In this document: piece after piece, positions 45,376-57,590 of the stretch
Position numbering within the stretch: the first letter of the stretch is position 1
Layout: each line of letters opens with the position of its first letter
Source: Eretmocerus hayati
Taxonomy: Eukaryota > Arthropoda > Insecta > Hymenoptera > Aphelinidae
Length of the DNA stretch: 64,000 nucleotides
Assembly (NCBI GenBank): GCA_029851415.1
Contig: CM056744.1
Span: forward strand, 61,155,172-61,219,171
Direction: 5' to 3'
Notes under the pieces: generated by a model
Databases searched by the model: none
What the model saw: the letters and a program-made list of their open reading frames with translations, nothing else
What the model was told of the DNA's origin: nothing
Translations under genes and position numbers: made by a program

Positions 45376-46353
45376 TGATTTGGTTGTCCTTACTCCGGGA
45401 CATTTGCTCATTGGGAGATCTATGACTGCTTTACCTGAACCATATAACGATGCAGAAGTAACACAGTCTCCTCAGTGCAGGTGGAGAGCCATACAACGTA
45501 TGAGGAATGATTTTTGGGATCGATGGCGTATGGAAGTCATGCATCATTATCGACTGAGGTCCAAATGGCTAGCAGTACAAGAGCAACTTCGAGTGGGAGA
45601 TCTCGTGTTGGTATAGGACGAGCTAACGCCACCTACAAAATGGCCCTCGGCAAGGGTCACTGCCGTCCATCCACGAGCTGACGGATTGGTGCGCGTGGTC
45701 GACCTCGGGACCGCCACCACAACACTCCGTCGGGCACTCTGCAAGATCATCAAGAAGCCGTAGATCCTGGGGAAGAAGGCAGGGAGCCCTCTGGTCAACC
45801 CGAAGAAGAAGCCAGGGAACAACAAGAAGAGTCATGGAAGATGACCGCGTAATCTCGACACTTCACTACACACTTGTTCCTTGATCCACGACATCACCGA
45901 ATCACATGTCGTTTGTTTGGCCCCAATTTTGTGTAATTGTTTTCGTAGAGTTTCATTAGAGTCACAGTAGTTCATTTGCCAAGTATCATCTGTCCACCTT
46001 TAACCACTATTTTTTTTAATTTGAAGTCGTTTTGAGGCCTACAATTCCCACATAATCTGGGTTCGTATCATTTAATCGTGTCCTCAAATTGGAGCTATTT
46101 GCTATGCAGTTTGACTTGCGTCAATTTTGAGACAAAATTTGTCTCGTGCAATATTTTTTTTTGTTGATTGACTTTGTTTTCGATTGTTGCATTGGTAGCT
46201 GATCACTATGCGTGATGTTGTTTGTTCAAGTTGATCAGCTTAACCACTCAAATTCGATTTCATCATGTTGAGAAAGATTGAGATAGAATGCTCATTTTTT
46301 TGAGATCTTATAGACGCGTGGAGCTCGATTAAATTCTTCTTCATTGATCTATT

Positions 46354-48775
46354 AAAGGAGCTGTTGCAAATAAGGCCAAATCTGCTCCAGAGAATTGGGA
46401 CTCCAGGTTGCACTGAAATGCGTGTTCTGGGTGTCTGAATATGCATATGAATTTTTTCCGCGTCAAACCAAAGCGTCTCCCAGTAGTGGGCAAAAAGGTG
46501 TCCCATTTAAAATACACGTGGAACGCACTTTCTAGCGTCCCTCTCAAAATTGGCCCAATGGACTATAACGGCTCCAATGAGGATTTGTACTTGAACAGAA
46601 AATACAACTTTTAGGGGTTTTTTCATGGACGGGTGAAAATGGACTGACAAACTATCATATCTTGTAGATCTCATCAAAATACACATTTTTGGTTCCCATA
46701 ATTTTTTCGAAAAAGCGCACCAGATTCGAGTTTATAGCGAAAAAGTGCCGGAAATAGGCACTCTCCAACGTTCTCACGCAAAATACTTGAAAAACGCAAA
46801 TGGAAACCCTATATAATAATTGCGTGACAAGTTGCTTTTTTTCGTGTACTTCAAAATGAAAAAAAATTCATAGCGTTCCGATGTTCCTGCTTCGAGGAAT
46901 ATGCATTTTTATGCCAGATAACAAGTATGAGTGGATAAATTCATGGTTCCAGCATGCTATATGCAATTCTACGTCAATGAGTCATACAACTACATCAATC
47001 GGACATGCAAAATCACCAATTTTCATCCACGATCATCATTCGGAGCTATATAAGGTTATGATAAGGATCGAATCTTTGAACACCAGGATTGTTGTCTTTC
47101 TCAAAACTTTTTCCAACTATGAGAATATTGTAGTGTACGAGACTACGAAAATAACCATTCATGAGAACTCATACTCTATGGCTTGAATTGATATCACAAG
47201 TTGATGTCGAAAATTTTCAAACTAGTGAAATCTACTTAATCAGCCGTGACAGTAGTCCGCCTGTCAAGCTAGACGACGAGATTACTGGTAGAACAAGTTT
47301 TCTGAGTAAGATGACAACGGAAGTTATTTGTTCTTCGCGTTTTATACCAAAACTCGTGTGTCAGTCAGTTCACCTGTTCATAATAGCTATAGTTTTCTTT
47401 GATATCACATATTTGACTTTGAGGTTCAATCTGACTCAGAGTCATCTTCATCTGTAGCCACTGATTCAAAAACTCCATGCTCAGCCAGGAACTCTTCATT
47501 CGTTTGCTCATGGTCGACATTGCTGACGAAGAAATCATAGTTCCGGCTTAATCTCTCCCTGCAATTCTCCTGGTATCGTTCATAACCGAGATACCATAAT
47601 ACTGAAGCGATGTGAACACAGCAACCATTTTTTAGATTTTTTTAGAGGGAGAAGGTTTGAATCGGGGTTCACATCTACCAACGTACGAATTCACACAATA
47701 TCAACAGATTTTGGCAGCTGCGACTTCCGGGGAACCCATGTGCGTGCAAGCTTGCCAGTGTTGGGCCTTGACAAATGAGGAATTCCAATAGCACCGGAGA
47801 ATTTTGATGGATGTGCCTAGTTTCCGGGATATTCTAGGGCTCTGAACGGTGATCGTGGATGAAAATTGGTGATTTTGCATGTCCGATTGATGTAGTTGTA
47901 TGACTCATTGACGTAGAATTGCATATAGCATGCTGGAACCATGAATTTATCCACTCAAACTTGTTATCTGGCATAAAAATGCATATTCCTCAAAGCAGGA
48001 ACATCGGAACGCTATGAATTTTTTTTCATTTTGAAGTACACGAAAAAAAGCAACTTTTCACGCAATTATTATATCGGGTTTCCATTTGCGTTTTTCGAGT
48101 ATTTTGCGTGAGAACGTTGGAGAGTGCCTATTTCCGGCACTTTTTCGCTATAAACTCGAATCTGGTGCGTTTTTTCGAAAAAATTATGGGAACCAAAAAT
48201 GTGTATTTTGATGAGATCTACAAGATATGATAGTTTGTCAGTCCATTTTCACCTCGAGATCGCCAAGAAATCCAATAAATATGGTTTTTTACGACTTTTG
48301 GTCGTTTTTTGGGAACCCCCAACCAATACATGCATAAAAAACCGATGCCAAATGGAAGCTTAGAACATAATCTACAACTTTGGTCCTCTGCAACTTTTCG
48401 ATTAATCCCACTCCGTTCGAGTATTCCCCGGTTTTAGCGTGAAAGATCCGCATTTTCCATCTCTCAAGTGGTTTTTCGGTACCAGCACATCATTTCCCGT
48501 CCATGAAAAAACCCCTAAAAGTTGTATTTTCTGTTCAAGAACAAATCCTCATTGGAGCCGTTATAGTCCATTGGGCCAATTTTGAGAGGGGCGCTAGAAA
48601 GTGCGGTCCACGTGTATTTTAAATGGGACACCTTTTTGCCCACTACTGGGAGACGCTTTGGTTTGACGCGGAAAAAATTCATATGCATATTCAGACACCC
48701 AAAACACGCATTTCAGTGCAACCTGGAGTCCCAATTCTCTGGAGCAGATTTGGCCTTATTTGCAACAGCTCCTTT
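46354..48775. mobile_element. 2.4-kb foldback element
   Basis: The left arm (about 46354-47040) and right arm (about 47840-48775) are highly similar inverted copies, starting AAAGGAGCTGTTGCAAATA at both ends. The right arm has an extra ~244-bp segment (48253-48496) absent from the left. The ~800-bp centre shows no recognised gene. Each arm encodes the same ~67-codon frame (46547-46341 minus; 48582-48785 plus), which resembles nothing known. It lies between pol and the 3' LTR of BEL element 2. Confidence 0.85.
48253..48496. other. Extra segment in one foldback arm
   Basis: Relative to the left arm, about 244 bp interrupt the right arm between CCATTTTCAC and CCGTCCATG. It is either an insertion here or a deletion in the left arm. 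No target duplication is evident. Confidence 0.6.
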
Positions 48776-49086
48776 GGAATGTTAATAGTTTTTCACTTTT
48801 CCCCGTATTATCGGTCATTGTTGGGTAGAATCATTCGTAAATTCATTCATGATCAGTTGACGCGTCAATCATTCAGTTTTTCTCTTCATGATTATGTAGT
48901 AGTCTATTCAGGTTGACGACTCGGTTTTTTTTGTTTCGTATCCAATCACGGTTGTGAAATTTTGAATGTTTTTGCCTGAAACATTGAGTGCTTCGAGTAT
49001 TTTGCCCTCCAAATTTCACCAGGTTCAGCATCAAGTTGAAAATTTCATGTCTCGGAAGTTTTTCTTGGTTGCTTGCTATGAGCAAG

Positions 49087-49100
49087 CAAAGGAGGCGGAA
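49087..49100 (+). promoter_or_regulatory. Polypurine tract of BEL element 2
   Basis: The tract AAAGGAGGCGGAA abuts the 3' LTR start TGTTTGG. This is where plus-strand synthesis would be primed, and it supports the LTR boundary. Confidence 0.7.
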
Positions 49101-49483
49101 TGTTTGGAAGAGTCAGTTGAATTCAGAGATAATTTCCAGAGCTTTCGAGAACGAGAAAGCCAAGGTAGAGCAATGAACTTTACCTCCCCTTGGAATCGTA
49201 TGTTTCTATTGCACGCTGATTGGCACATTCAAAATTCAAAGAAATTTGGCAACATTGCTCTTCCTCAGTCCCTCTCGGTCTCGTAGGCGATCTCGCTTCG
49301 GCGAACCGGCAGTTGACCATGAACCGCCGAGCAGGCAAGAATTGTAAGCCTCGCTCACGCTCGCGTTTTAAAGTGCCACGAGCTCTATCACATTTTCTTT
49401 GCGAAATTGATCCCTCCGCGTCGCGATTCCTTCTCTCAATTCTCTCGCGCCTTCTTTCCTATATTCTTGGCCTCACCCAAACA
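49101..49483 (+). repeat. 3' LTR of BEL element 2
   Basis: It starts TGTTTGG and ends CCCAAACA, followed by GTATC (49484-49488), the partner of the GTATC at 37621-37625. Confidence 0.85.
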
Positions 49484-49488
49484 GTATC

Positions 49489-50052
49489 GATTTTCTATGC
49501 GAACCGCAACATTCGAAATTCCTAGCGAACGATCTTGGTTGACTCGTGATTTGAGTGAATATCGACTCAATGAGGGATGATTGACTCGTTTGAGTTGATT
49601 CACTGAAATGCAGTCCCTCAAATTCATTCCTGCTCGTTTTCCCTATTTTCCTAATTCACTTATTTCCCTCAGTGATTGAGTAAGCATTCCTTGCTTACTT
49701 AATTTGTAGTTGTACTGAAACCAAATTTGAAGAGTCATATGGCATTGGTTGTAGTTTGAGAAAAGAATCAATCCTGACGTCTATGTGTATCTTTTTCTTC
49801 CAATTTCATGAAACATTTATCCTGGTCTTCTTCATTCATCTTTAATGATTACACCCAATACGGTGCCAATATACTCGGCTTATCTATAATCTGAGGGAGG
49901 GAAAGATAATCATTCCGTTCTGAATCTCTATCTTTATGGATAATTAAAAAAAATCTTTGCTGTATAATGTAACTCCCATCATATCAACTCCAGATTCTGA
50001 TGATTCATTGAAGCTTTATATATCTACCACTCAAGATTTCCATGATACATGT
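49489..50052. other. No recognisable feature
   Basis: AT-rich intergenic sequence between two LTR elements. Confidence 0.4.
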
Positions 50053-50405
50053 TGTTAGGTGGGTAGAGGTGGAGATCAGTGCCTGATCTCACCTCTCCCC
50101 TTCGTGCCACGATGACGTTGCACCCGCGACGGCTACGCGGCCGCGCAACGTATGTTCGCGGTTCACCGGCCATCGCGGATGCACCGTAAGCACTTCAACG
50201 GAGCAAAGTACATCCCCACTGCATCGGTCTACGCTGCAGCGCGGACCATCGTCGTCTACGATGAGCCGTGCGGCAGCCAGACCGCTCGTATCAACCTTCA
50301 GAATCATATCTCTCTCTCTCGAGTATATTTCAGCTGCTATAAAACCTATATATTCACATCACTCAGCCGTGATTCATTCGAATCACCCCTCCTTCCCGAG
50401 TAACA
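50053..50405 (+). repeat. 5' LTR
   Basis: It starts TGTTAGGTGGGTAGAGG and ends CCCGAGTAACA. A GC-rich first half is followed by TATAAAACC near 50338, a possible promoter core. A TGG-initiated primer-site candidate (TGGTGCTGGGTG) lies 7 nt downstream. Confidence 0.85.
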
Positions 50406-50576
50406 CGCTTTCTGGTGCTGGGTGTGGACGCGAAAAACCTGTACAGGGAAATTTTTTTCGCAAAAACGAAAAATAAAACACCATGGGAAAATTGTACAAG
50501 TGACGAGTGACACCAGCAACTGAAGAATTCTGACATCAAAACTCAATGGCAGCAGTCATGGACTGAGAGACATCGC

Positions 50577-51152
50577 TTGAGAGAAGACCTAAATCATTCC
50601 AAATCCTGCCCGATAAACTGTGCCAGAAGATGCAATCAGAAGCACTGGGCATCATCATCGTGGGTTACTGCATTCTCCAAGAAGCTTAAAACGACAACTT
50701 CTCATTATCAAACTTCTCATTATCATCATCATGGTACAAAGGAAAAAGACGAACTTCGATGGACTTCTCCAGCATCTAATTCAACGCATCGCAGCCCGCC
50801 AGCAGCTCCAACCATATCATCAAGTATTGTATTTTCGCCTTTAAAATGTTACAAGTCAGTTTTATGCACGCTAAAAGTTCATAATTTGCCGTATTTCTCA
50901 AGTTATGAAGCAAAGATTTCGATTGCGAATGATAGATTTACTAAAGTCTACTTGAAATGCATCAGTGAAAATGATGGATTTTGTTTACTAAATTGGGAGA
51001 ACCCGATTTTTATGAATTATTGCAGTGATTTGGAAGTATATTGCAAAGTTGCTGCAAGGCATCATATGTATATGCGTATTCCTGAATTAATATTATTGAT
51101 AAGAAAGGCACAGAACCGATGTAATGATTCCGGCTGTGACGTAGTGAATTGA
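50577..51152 (+). pseudogene. Unidentified frame after the 5' LTR
   Basis: A 191-codon frame is serine/histidine-rich in its first half and more regular in the second (KVHNLPYFSSYEAKISIAND). I do not recognise the family. Its place soon after the LTR is where gag starts in LTR elements. An overlapping frame at 50620-50844 suggests frame decay. Confidence 0.35.
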
Positions 51153-51268
51153 TGTGTTAGATAATTATTGAGGAATACGCGGAACAATGAGCGCCTGACT
51201 GCTATTTCAAATCCTGCGAGCTAGTTAATAATTCATGGACTCCCATACAGATTAGACTGCATTCATTA

Positions 51269-52805
51269 TTGAGACTTAGTAAACTGTTGAAAATGGATAC
51301 AAATTCCCAATCGGTGTCTGAACTTGGAGGAATGTCGCTTCGACTGGAATATCTGTATAACGGAAATATCGATCACAACCTTGGAATGTCGGAGAATGAT
51401 AAAGAATCGTGGAAATGGTTGTATGAGCAGAACTCGATTGAGAATTCTTTAGCAGATTTACAACCAATCATACGAAGTAAGTTATCAAAAGTTAGCGTCA
51501 ATATGGCAGAACGACCTCTAAAGACACTTAAAGCAACAATTAGAATCGCTGAAACTGTGGAAGGTGAGATGAAAGAATATGACTTTGCCAAAGCGATCTA
51601 TTTGAAAAAAATATTGTCGAATCGCTTCTAAACGTGAATTCCTTGCACAACTTGATAAACTATCGAGTACAAAATCGCCAAATCATGTTGAAAAATTCCA
51701 GTCAAAAATCAAGAGCATGCGATTTTCAAGATTTCATTCATGTGGATCTGGCAAAGTACGAAATATGAGAAGCCGAGAAGATGAATGTACATTGGAAAAA
51801 ATAAGTCCTATATCTGAATTTAATTTGATTCAGAGACCATTGATTGAAAATATTTGGAATAGTCTTGAGCCCCGAACGAAAGAGTTGTTGCCAAGAGAGT
51901 TATCCGGCACATTAGAGAAACCTCATCGAGTCGCAAAGAATATTCAGCGTTATATAGTCGAATTAGACCGTCAAAGAACTTTCAATTCGAAGCAGTTAAA
52001 AAATAACGTTTCGGTTCCAAAGAGCCACCACTTTTTACTTGAAAAATCTCTCAAATTTCAATCCCAGTGCCATAAAGAGGCTAGGAATTTGCAAATTAGT
52101 GAGCCCGAAAAGAATGTCATGGTTGAAGTATTCCAGAAAATTCGAGGAACAGGGCGTATCAGAAGTGAGGAAATTTTTACTTGCGATGAAGTCATTCATA
52201 AGATACCGGGAGATTGCAGTTTCGATATTGTAACGCAAAATTCATGTGAAACTTATTGCTCGAAATTCGTTGACGATTATCAAGTTCGAGTAGACAAAGA
52301 AGATGAATTCCAAATTTTTGAAATCCAAAACCATGAGATCGCTGAGAACTTGAGTCGGGAAATCGTATCCGATGTTCTGTGCATGATTCCATTCTCAGAA
52401 ATCAGTACCTCAGAGAGAAGTACTAAGAATACTCTTTCGCTCCGTAGTCAGCAGAAAATGTACGAGAAAGAAATCGGCGACAGACATCCTATGCTGTATA
52501 ATGAAAGCCACTCAAAATTTAATTCCTTCGTGAGTGTGAATGATGAGTATATGAATTTGATGAAAATTGCGAGTTGCACAGTGAAGAATTTTCAAACACT
52601 CGAGTACTCTAGAAAATTTTTTTTGATGATCAATTCATCAATGGTGAGGAATTATATCAATTCTAAAACCAGGCCGCCTCGCGAGAAACCGCCTTGGTTA
52701 GTTGTCCATGAGAGGAATTCCCACCTCTCTTCTCTTTTGCAAGGGAGCATCTTGCTATTCCGAGTGGCATATTGTATTTTCGAGAAATCCCACGAAAGTT
52801 CATAG
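51269..52805 (+). pseudogene. Possible gag remnant in two frames
   Basis: Segments 51269-51631 and 51717-52805 appear to be one protein separated by a frame change near 51620. The first contains LADLQPIIRSKLSKV and the second begins with a basic region and then helical, charged sequence, with LIENIWNSLEPRTKELLP near 51830-51890. The layout (helical, no enzyme motif, then a proline/cysteine-poor tail) recalls Gypsy-like gag but similarity is weak. No zinc knuckle is seen. The 362-codon second frame is the longest uninterrupted one in this element, unusual for otherwise decayed surroundings. Confidence 0.4.
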
Positions 52806-54179
52806 GTGGACGGTGAATAAGAATATGATTCGGGTATTCTAAGGCCCATCAGGCCATATTTCATGTCCTTAATTTTCGAATGTAATCATCAAGGAGGAAT
52901 TTATACAATCCTCCTGATTTTTTGTATAGTGCTGTAGGTTGTATATATGTAATATCCGTGAAACTAATCAGTCAGTCGATTTAGAACCACAAAAGCATAG
53001 TATTCAAACGAAATCAACAGTGAACAAAGAGGTTAATTTCAAAATTTTCCGAAGTAAAAGTTCAACCTGCGAAAAACAATCAGAATACTTATTGTAATGA
53101 GGTCGTGTATCGACGACCCAGTGCACTCGTCCTCAACTGAAAACTCCCAGCTTACGGTCGAGGCACTGAGGTCACTAGGAACACACAGGGCCATAACCTA
53201 CCATACACAGTTACATTATGGCACGCACTTAGCTCGAGGTCGAGAAAACAGCCTAAATTCAAGTAAAATCATTGAAAAAAGTCAACTCCAGAGTTTCAGC
53301 AAAAAAGTTGCAAAAACGTAAAATTTCATTCCAATAGCGATCAGGTATCCTATATAACACTAAGAAGTACCCATTTTCATCACGTTGATTGATCGAAGAA
53401 TTACAGATCAACAGAAATCTCAATTTGAGATATAAAAAGTTTTCATCAAAAATCATGTCAAATATGCGTATTTTGGCCTTTCAAATTCACACTGTGACAC
53501 AAATTGCGAGTGAATGATCTTTGTAAACATTAGTTAGCATGAATAATCTATATAGTTGAATATACCAATAGTCACAAACTTCATTAGAAGCTTGAAAAAC
53601 GAAATCACAAAATTTCCAACAGAAAATGCAGGTTTCCAACACGTAATACGGCCATATGCCAAAATTCAAAATTTTCACCTCATTTCCAAATTTACTCATA
53701 AAAGTAGTATAGTTACCGAGAGTTGCATATTATCTTGAAGGTAAACTAACGCCAGAAACCTAAAACCGAATAGGAAATTTTTGAGATCGATAAATTATAT
53801 AGTCAAAATCCTTGCCGTCAGCACCAAAAACGAGTGTGTACTTTATCATAGATCGAATGATTTTGACAGTATTACATTGAAAATTTGTATGAACACTCTT
53901 TAGAGTGTATACTATATAACCCAAAATCGACCGAGATCGAAAAATTTTCTGTATCACCATTGTAGAGTGGAATTCAACATAGAACACAGTCTTTCATGTA
54001 TAAACGAGAATACACCAAAAAATACCACAACTCGGTCAATTCTCATCCGATTTGAACGCTCAAAAGCCTAAATTGAAGGTCTTTTCAACAACTATCCGAC
54101 TATATTATAGAGAGACTCCAGAAAAATTGAAATTTCGAAATTGTTCAACATTCAGGGAAATTGTGCATACAAAAAAAAA
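52806..54179. other. Non-coding interior of the LTR element
   Basis: AT-rich sequence with no recognisable pol or env motif on either strand. Confidence 0.4.
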
Positions 54180-54655
54180 CACTTGTTGGGAGATTTTTTT
54201 TCCTCCCTCTGTCAATCTGAGATATAGAATCTCATATAAGAATAACTACAGAACTGAGGAACATAGTTATAAACAATTTATTGTTAATAATTTTCGAAAA
54301 TTTCTTTGAACAATTTTCGATAAATTTGGAAATTTTTCTAGAACATTTTTATACTTCTGACTATGATATCGTGAAAAATTACATTTTGTGAAATTAGAAA
54401 TTAAGGGAATGGAATTATTTAAGTTTAAACGATTGTAACGAAAGAGAGTTCGCGATAAGAAATTGTATACGCGACACACACAAACATTGACACGCTCGCT
54501 CTCACAAGATTTTACACATACAGTCATACGCAAGCACCATAGTATAACATATGATCTCAACCATATGATTTAAAGGCCATTCAAGAGGCCACAGCAATTA
54601 TACATTATAATATACCGCATCAGGAGACGCGGATGACCGAGCTACGGAAGATTCG
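54180..54655 (+). repeat. 3' internal region shared with 60843-62540
   Basis: This stretch, just before the 3' LTR, is repeated in inverted orientation next to the LTR at 60492-60842. It establishes that both LTRs are 3' LTRs of the same family. Confidence 0.8.
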
Positions 54656-55006
54656 TGTCACGTGGGTAGAGGTGGAGATCAGTGCCTGATCTCACCTCTC
54701 CCCTTCGTGCCACGATGACGTTGCACCCGCGACGGCTACGTGGCCGCGTAACGTATGTTCGCGGTTCGCCGGCCATCGCGGATGCACCGTCAGCACTTTG
54801 ACGGAGCGAAGTACATCCCCACTGCATCGGTCTACGCTGCAGCGCGGACCATCGTCGTCTACGATGAGCCGTGCGGCAGCCAGACCGCTCGTATCAACCT
54901 TCAAAATCATATCTCTCTGTCGAGTATATTTCAGCTGCCATTAAACCTATATATTCACATCACTCAGCCGTGATTCATTCGAATCACCCCTCCTTCCCAC
55001 GTAACA
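54656..55006 (+). repeat. 3' LTR
   Basis: It starts TGTCACGTGGGTAGAGG and ends CCCACGTAACA, and is followed by ATGT, the right target duplication. Confidence 0.85.
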
Positions 55007-55010
55007 ATGT

Positions 55011-56202
55011 CATGTGGTGCTCCATGAAACTCATAGCATTACATTAATATCATTACTTTGTCAGTCACTCTCTTGACTTTTACGGAACCGTCTGATTCTC
55101 TATGATACTAAAAAAACAACTGCTTCTGGAATATGTGAGGACCTCGATTCGTTCACCTTACTCGCGAATTGAATATGTAAGGTTCCAAAGAGATGGATTG
55201 AAATATTCGAGGGTTCATTTGAAAATAAATTCTGTGAGTCTAAAAGTAGTTTGGGGATTCGTCACAAGAGCGCGATTGCTCCTCAAACTACGGTGAAGTT
55301 CCAGCTGGGAGTTCATTCTAGCTCACTCTTATTCATTGAAATATCATCATTCAACTTTTCCAAATCCTACCACATGTGCCCCAATCAGGTACACTAATCG
55401 ACGGTAATATCAATATCCAAACTACCATCGTTTCATTTGAGGTTCCAAGGGAATCAAAATAACTATGGTTTGGCTTCTACTGCCTTAATTGAAATCTCGA
55501 TTTGCAGATGATTGTCTATTCGATGGAGGTTCCTGAAAATGCAAAATCTTACATTTTTTATTATTCCCATTATCATCCATTCAATAGTTCTCAACTGCTA
55601 TTCCCTCATGACGACATTATTCGAGTGTAAGCAAAATGTACTCCAATCACTCCAATTAATAGACGTAAATCAAAGAACCGATATCAGTAATGGAAGAGAA
55701 ATGATCTGAATTAGGTAGAAGAGATAGAGTCTGTTCCAGGATCCTACGAAACAAAGACTTTGAATGAATGTGCAAGAATATTCCATTAGCAATAATGATA
55801 TTGCGGGACTCGATGCCGAATCTCGCTTGATTCCGAGGAGATCTCATATTGATTATCTCCTGAGTAGCTATGATTCGTATATCGGTGATCAACACCAGGT
55901 TCTTGGTTCGTTCGAAAAGAATTCTTGAATTGGCATGATAAGGCTCGTTCAGTCAGATAAGGTGACTCAAGTTTTGTATTTATCCACTCATACTTGCATC
56001 GAGTTATTCCAGAAGGATCATAATCTTTTCGACGTGTCGACCTCTGCAAGTAAAGAATAATCATAGAATATATTCAAGTGACAGAAGGAATGGATCTATT
56101 GATTACACAATAGCATGGTATTCCTTTCATCTGAAACTTCTTCGCTACATTGTGGGGCCTTGACTCTATCTTTCGAGAAATTCTCTTGGAACTTTAATGA
56201 TC
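55011..56202. other. No firm feature
   Basis: Short minus-strand frames (56064-55786, 55895-55656) may continue the decayed retroelement to the right, but no family is recognised. Confidence 0.3.
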
Positions 56203-57589
56203 TCAAGGAGGACTGGAGTCTTTGTCTATTGAAATCTCCATATTAACTTGCACCTGCGCATGCGCATCTGACACGAAATTATAATCATGACGAACAATCT
56301 CCACTGTTTTGGTCGCCAAATTTAGAAGCTTGCCTGACTCAAACTCACTCTCAGAATCTCTTGTTACGCAACTCAATCGTCTATTGGGATTTATATCAAA
56401 ATAAACATAGTTATACCCAAACAACCCCTTTTTCATCTCAACAAAATTTTCTCCGGAAGAATTCCAACCTCTTCGATTACAGTGAGTTTCATCAAATATA
56501 ACATCATGATTTCCTGTTTCAGGGTTAATGCAAGGTGTTTTCTCAGCCTGTAATTGCGAAAAATTCACATCTCCACATGAAAAATAGAAGTTGAACAAGT
56601 TCGTCATAACCAATCGAAAGGGTAATGAGTCCCATATAATGAGCCAAACACTCCTCTTCAGTTTGAGTCAATTAATCGTTCCCTCGTGAGATCGTTTCTT
56701 GCAGGATTGCCTCCCCTGTAAGACTCAAACTATCGCAAAGAGAATTAATCCAGACCACCATTTCATCTAAATCTCTGTACCCGCTCAAGATTTGATGTTC
56801 TTTATTGGGTCCTCTTTCAAGTGAATGAATTTGCTTCCTATGATATATATCTAAATTTCCCATCAGGGTTCGATTTCTTGGATATAGAAACTTTGATTCG
56901 GGTGATTTCGAAACTTTTCCAAAATTTGATGATTGCTCTCCCATGATAGATAACACATTGTCCCCCCCTCAACGAATAATTGTATGGATCAAGTTCAAAC
57001 TCCTTGAACATTTCTCTGATTTTTTTGGAAACAACTGGGTATTCAGGTATCTCTGTCTCCACGGCGGGTAGACTCGGGGTCCTTCTGACCATTCCATCTT
57101 CATCAGGTTTATGAGAAGATTCGAATATGCATAGAGTTTTAATCAGTACTCTCAGTATGTGATCCGTTCTCATCCTACATTCATCTTTACCGAAATCCAG
57201 AAAATTCTGAGAGATAAAACTATTCAACTTGGGATTCTCCATGATTTCTTTTCCGCAAATATTCTCCGTGGATACTTCGGACATTGGATGTCTACATCGT
57301 TCACCAAACTCCTCAAATAAAAATGATTCTTTACTCTCTTCCGAATCAAATTTTCCTCGACAGCTTCTACAAATACTCTCAGTAGAAAATAACCCCAAAG
57401 TCTCACTTGTGATTTCCTCATTCTCTTTTTGTTGAATATTCTAATCACTCTGCAGACAAGTATTTGGTCATAGTTTTGTAACATCACTGGTCTTTTCCCT
57501 AGCAATCCACATTTACTCAATGATTTTCGCGAATGATGTGTCAGAATCTGTCCTTCATAATCCACAAAATTGCATAACTCATCTCTCAT
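56203..57589 (-). pseudogene. Unassigned minus-strand frames of a decayed retroelement
   Basis: Overlapping frames at 57589-57224, 57398-56838, 56956-56672 and 56613-56203 follow each other on the minus strand with frame changes, suggesting one decayed coding region. They lie directly downstream of the protease fragment once the foldback at 57591-58513 is removed. I recognise neither reverse transcriptase nor integrase motifs. A cysteine-bearing segment (ESICRSCRGKFDSEE) occurs near 57370. Function is unknown. Confidence 0.35.
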
Positions 57590-57590
57590 A

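Larger units (their letters stand above)
41707..45823 (+). pseudogene. BEL element 2 pol: protease, RT, RNase H, integrase (broken)
   Basis: Protease: ALIDPGSDCLFVAN near 41790. RT: YLPHHPVFRKDSDKIRVVLN, then a frame break near 42705, then CTDIVEMFRQILVYPDD and RYMDDLFRGGD (YMDD at 43022-43033). RNase H: HEFADASKRAYAAAVF, then LELCAAVLL and CWSDSKV, so D-E-D are all kept. Integrase: the first catalytic aspartate is asparagine (GINYAGP, AAT at 44606-44608), YCDNAKNF is present, and EGLREAAV keeps the glutamate. A short TA repeat at about 44791-44802 lies at a frame change just before YCDN. The C-terminal integrase is split by the Penelope-like insert at 45121-45375 and resumes VVLTPGHLLIG. The final GLVRVVDLGT segment ends about 45765. 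Several stops (for example TAG after 43900) also interrupt it. Confidence 0.9.
37626..49483 (+). mobile_element. BEL/Pao LTR retrotransposon 2, expanded by three nested insertions
   Basis: The LTRs are 37626-38145 and 49101-49483, both starting TGTT[CT]GG and ending CCCAAACA. The 5 bp before the left LTR and after the right LTR are both GTATC, a shared target duplication. A purine-rich tract (AAAGGAGGCGGAA) directly precedes the right LTR. Between the LTRs is a BEL/Pao gag-pol. The span is inflated by a piggyBac-type element (38898-39798), a Penelope-like insert (45121-45375) and a large foldback (46354-48775). Without these it would be about 8.3 kb, normal for the family. Confidence 0.9.
50053..55006 (+). 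mobile_element. LTR element without recognisable pol
   Basis: LTRs of 353 and 351 bp (50053-50405 and 54656-55006) are flanked by the 4-bp duplication ATGT (50049-50052 and 55007-55010). The LTR ends form an 11-bp inverted repeat, TGTTACGTGGG and CCCACGTAACA, with slight changes per copy. The 4.25-kb interior has three plus-strand frames in its first half and no reverse transcriptase or integrase motif. A Gypsy-like internal-deletion or non-autonomous derivative is likely. Confidence 0.85.
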
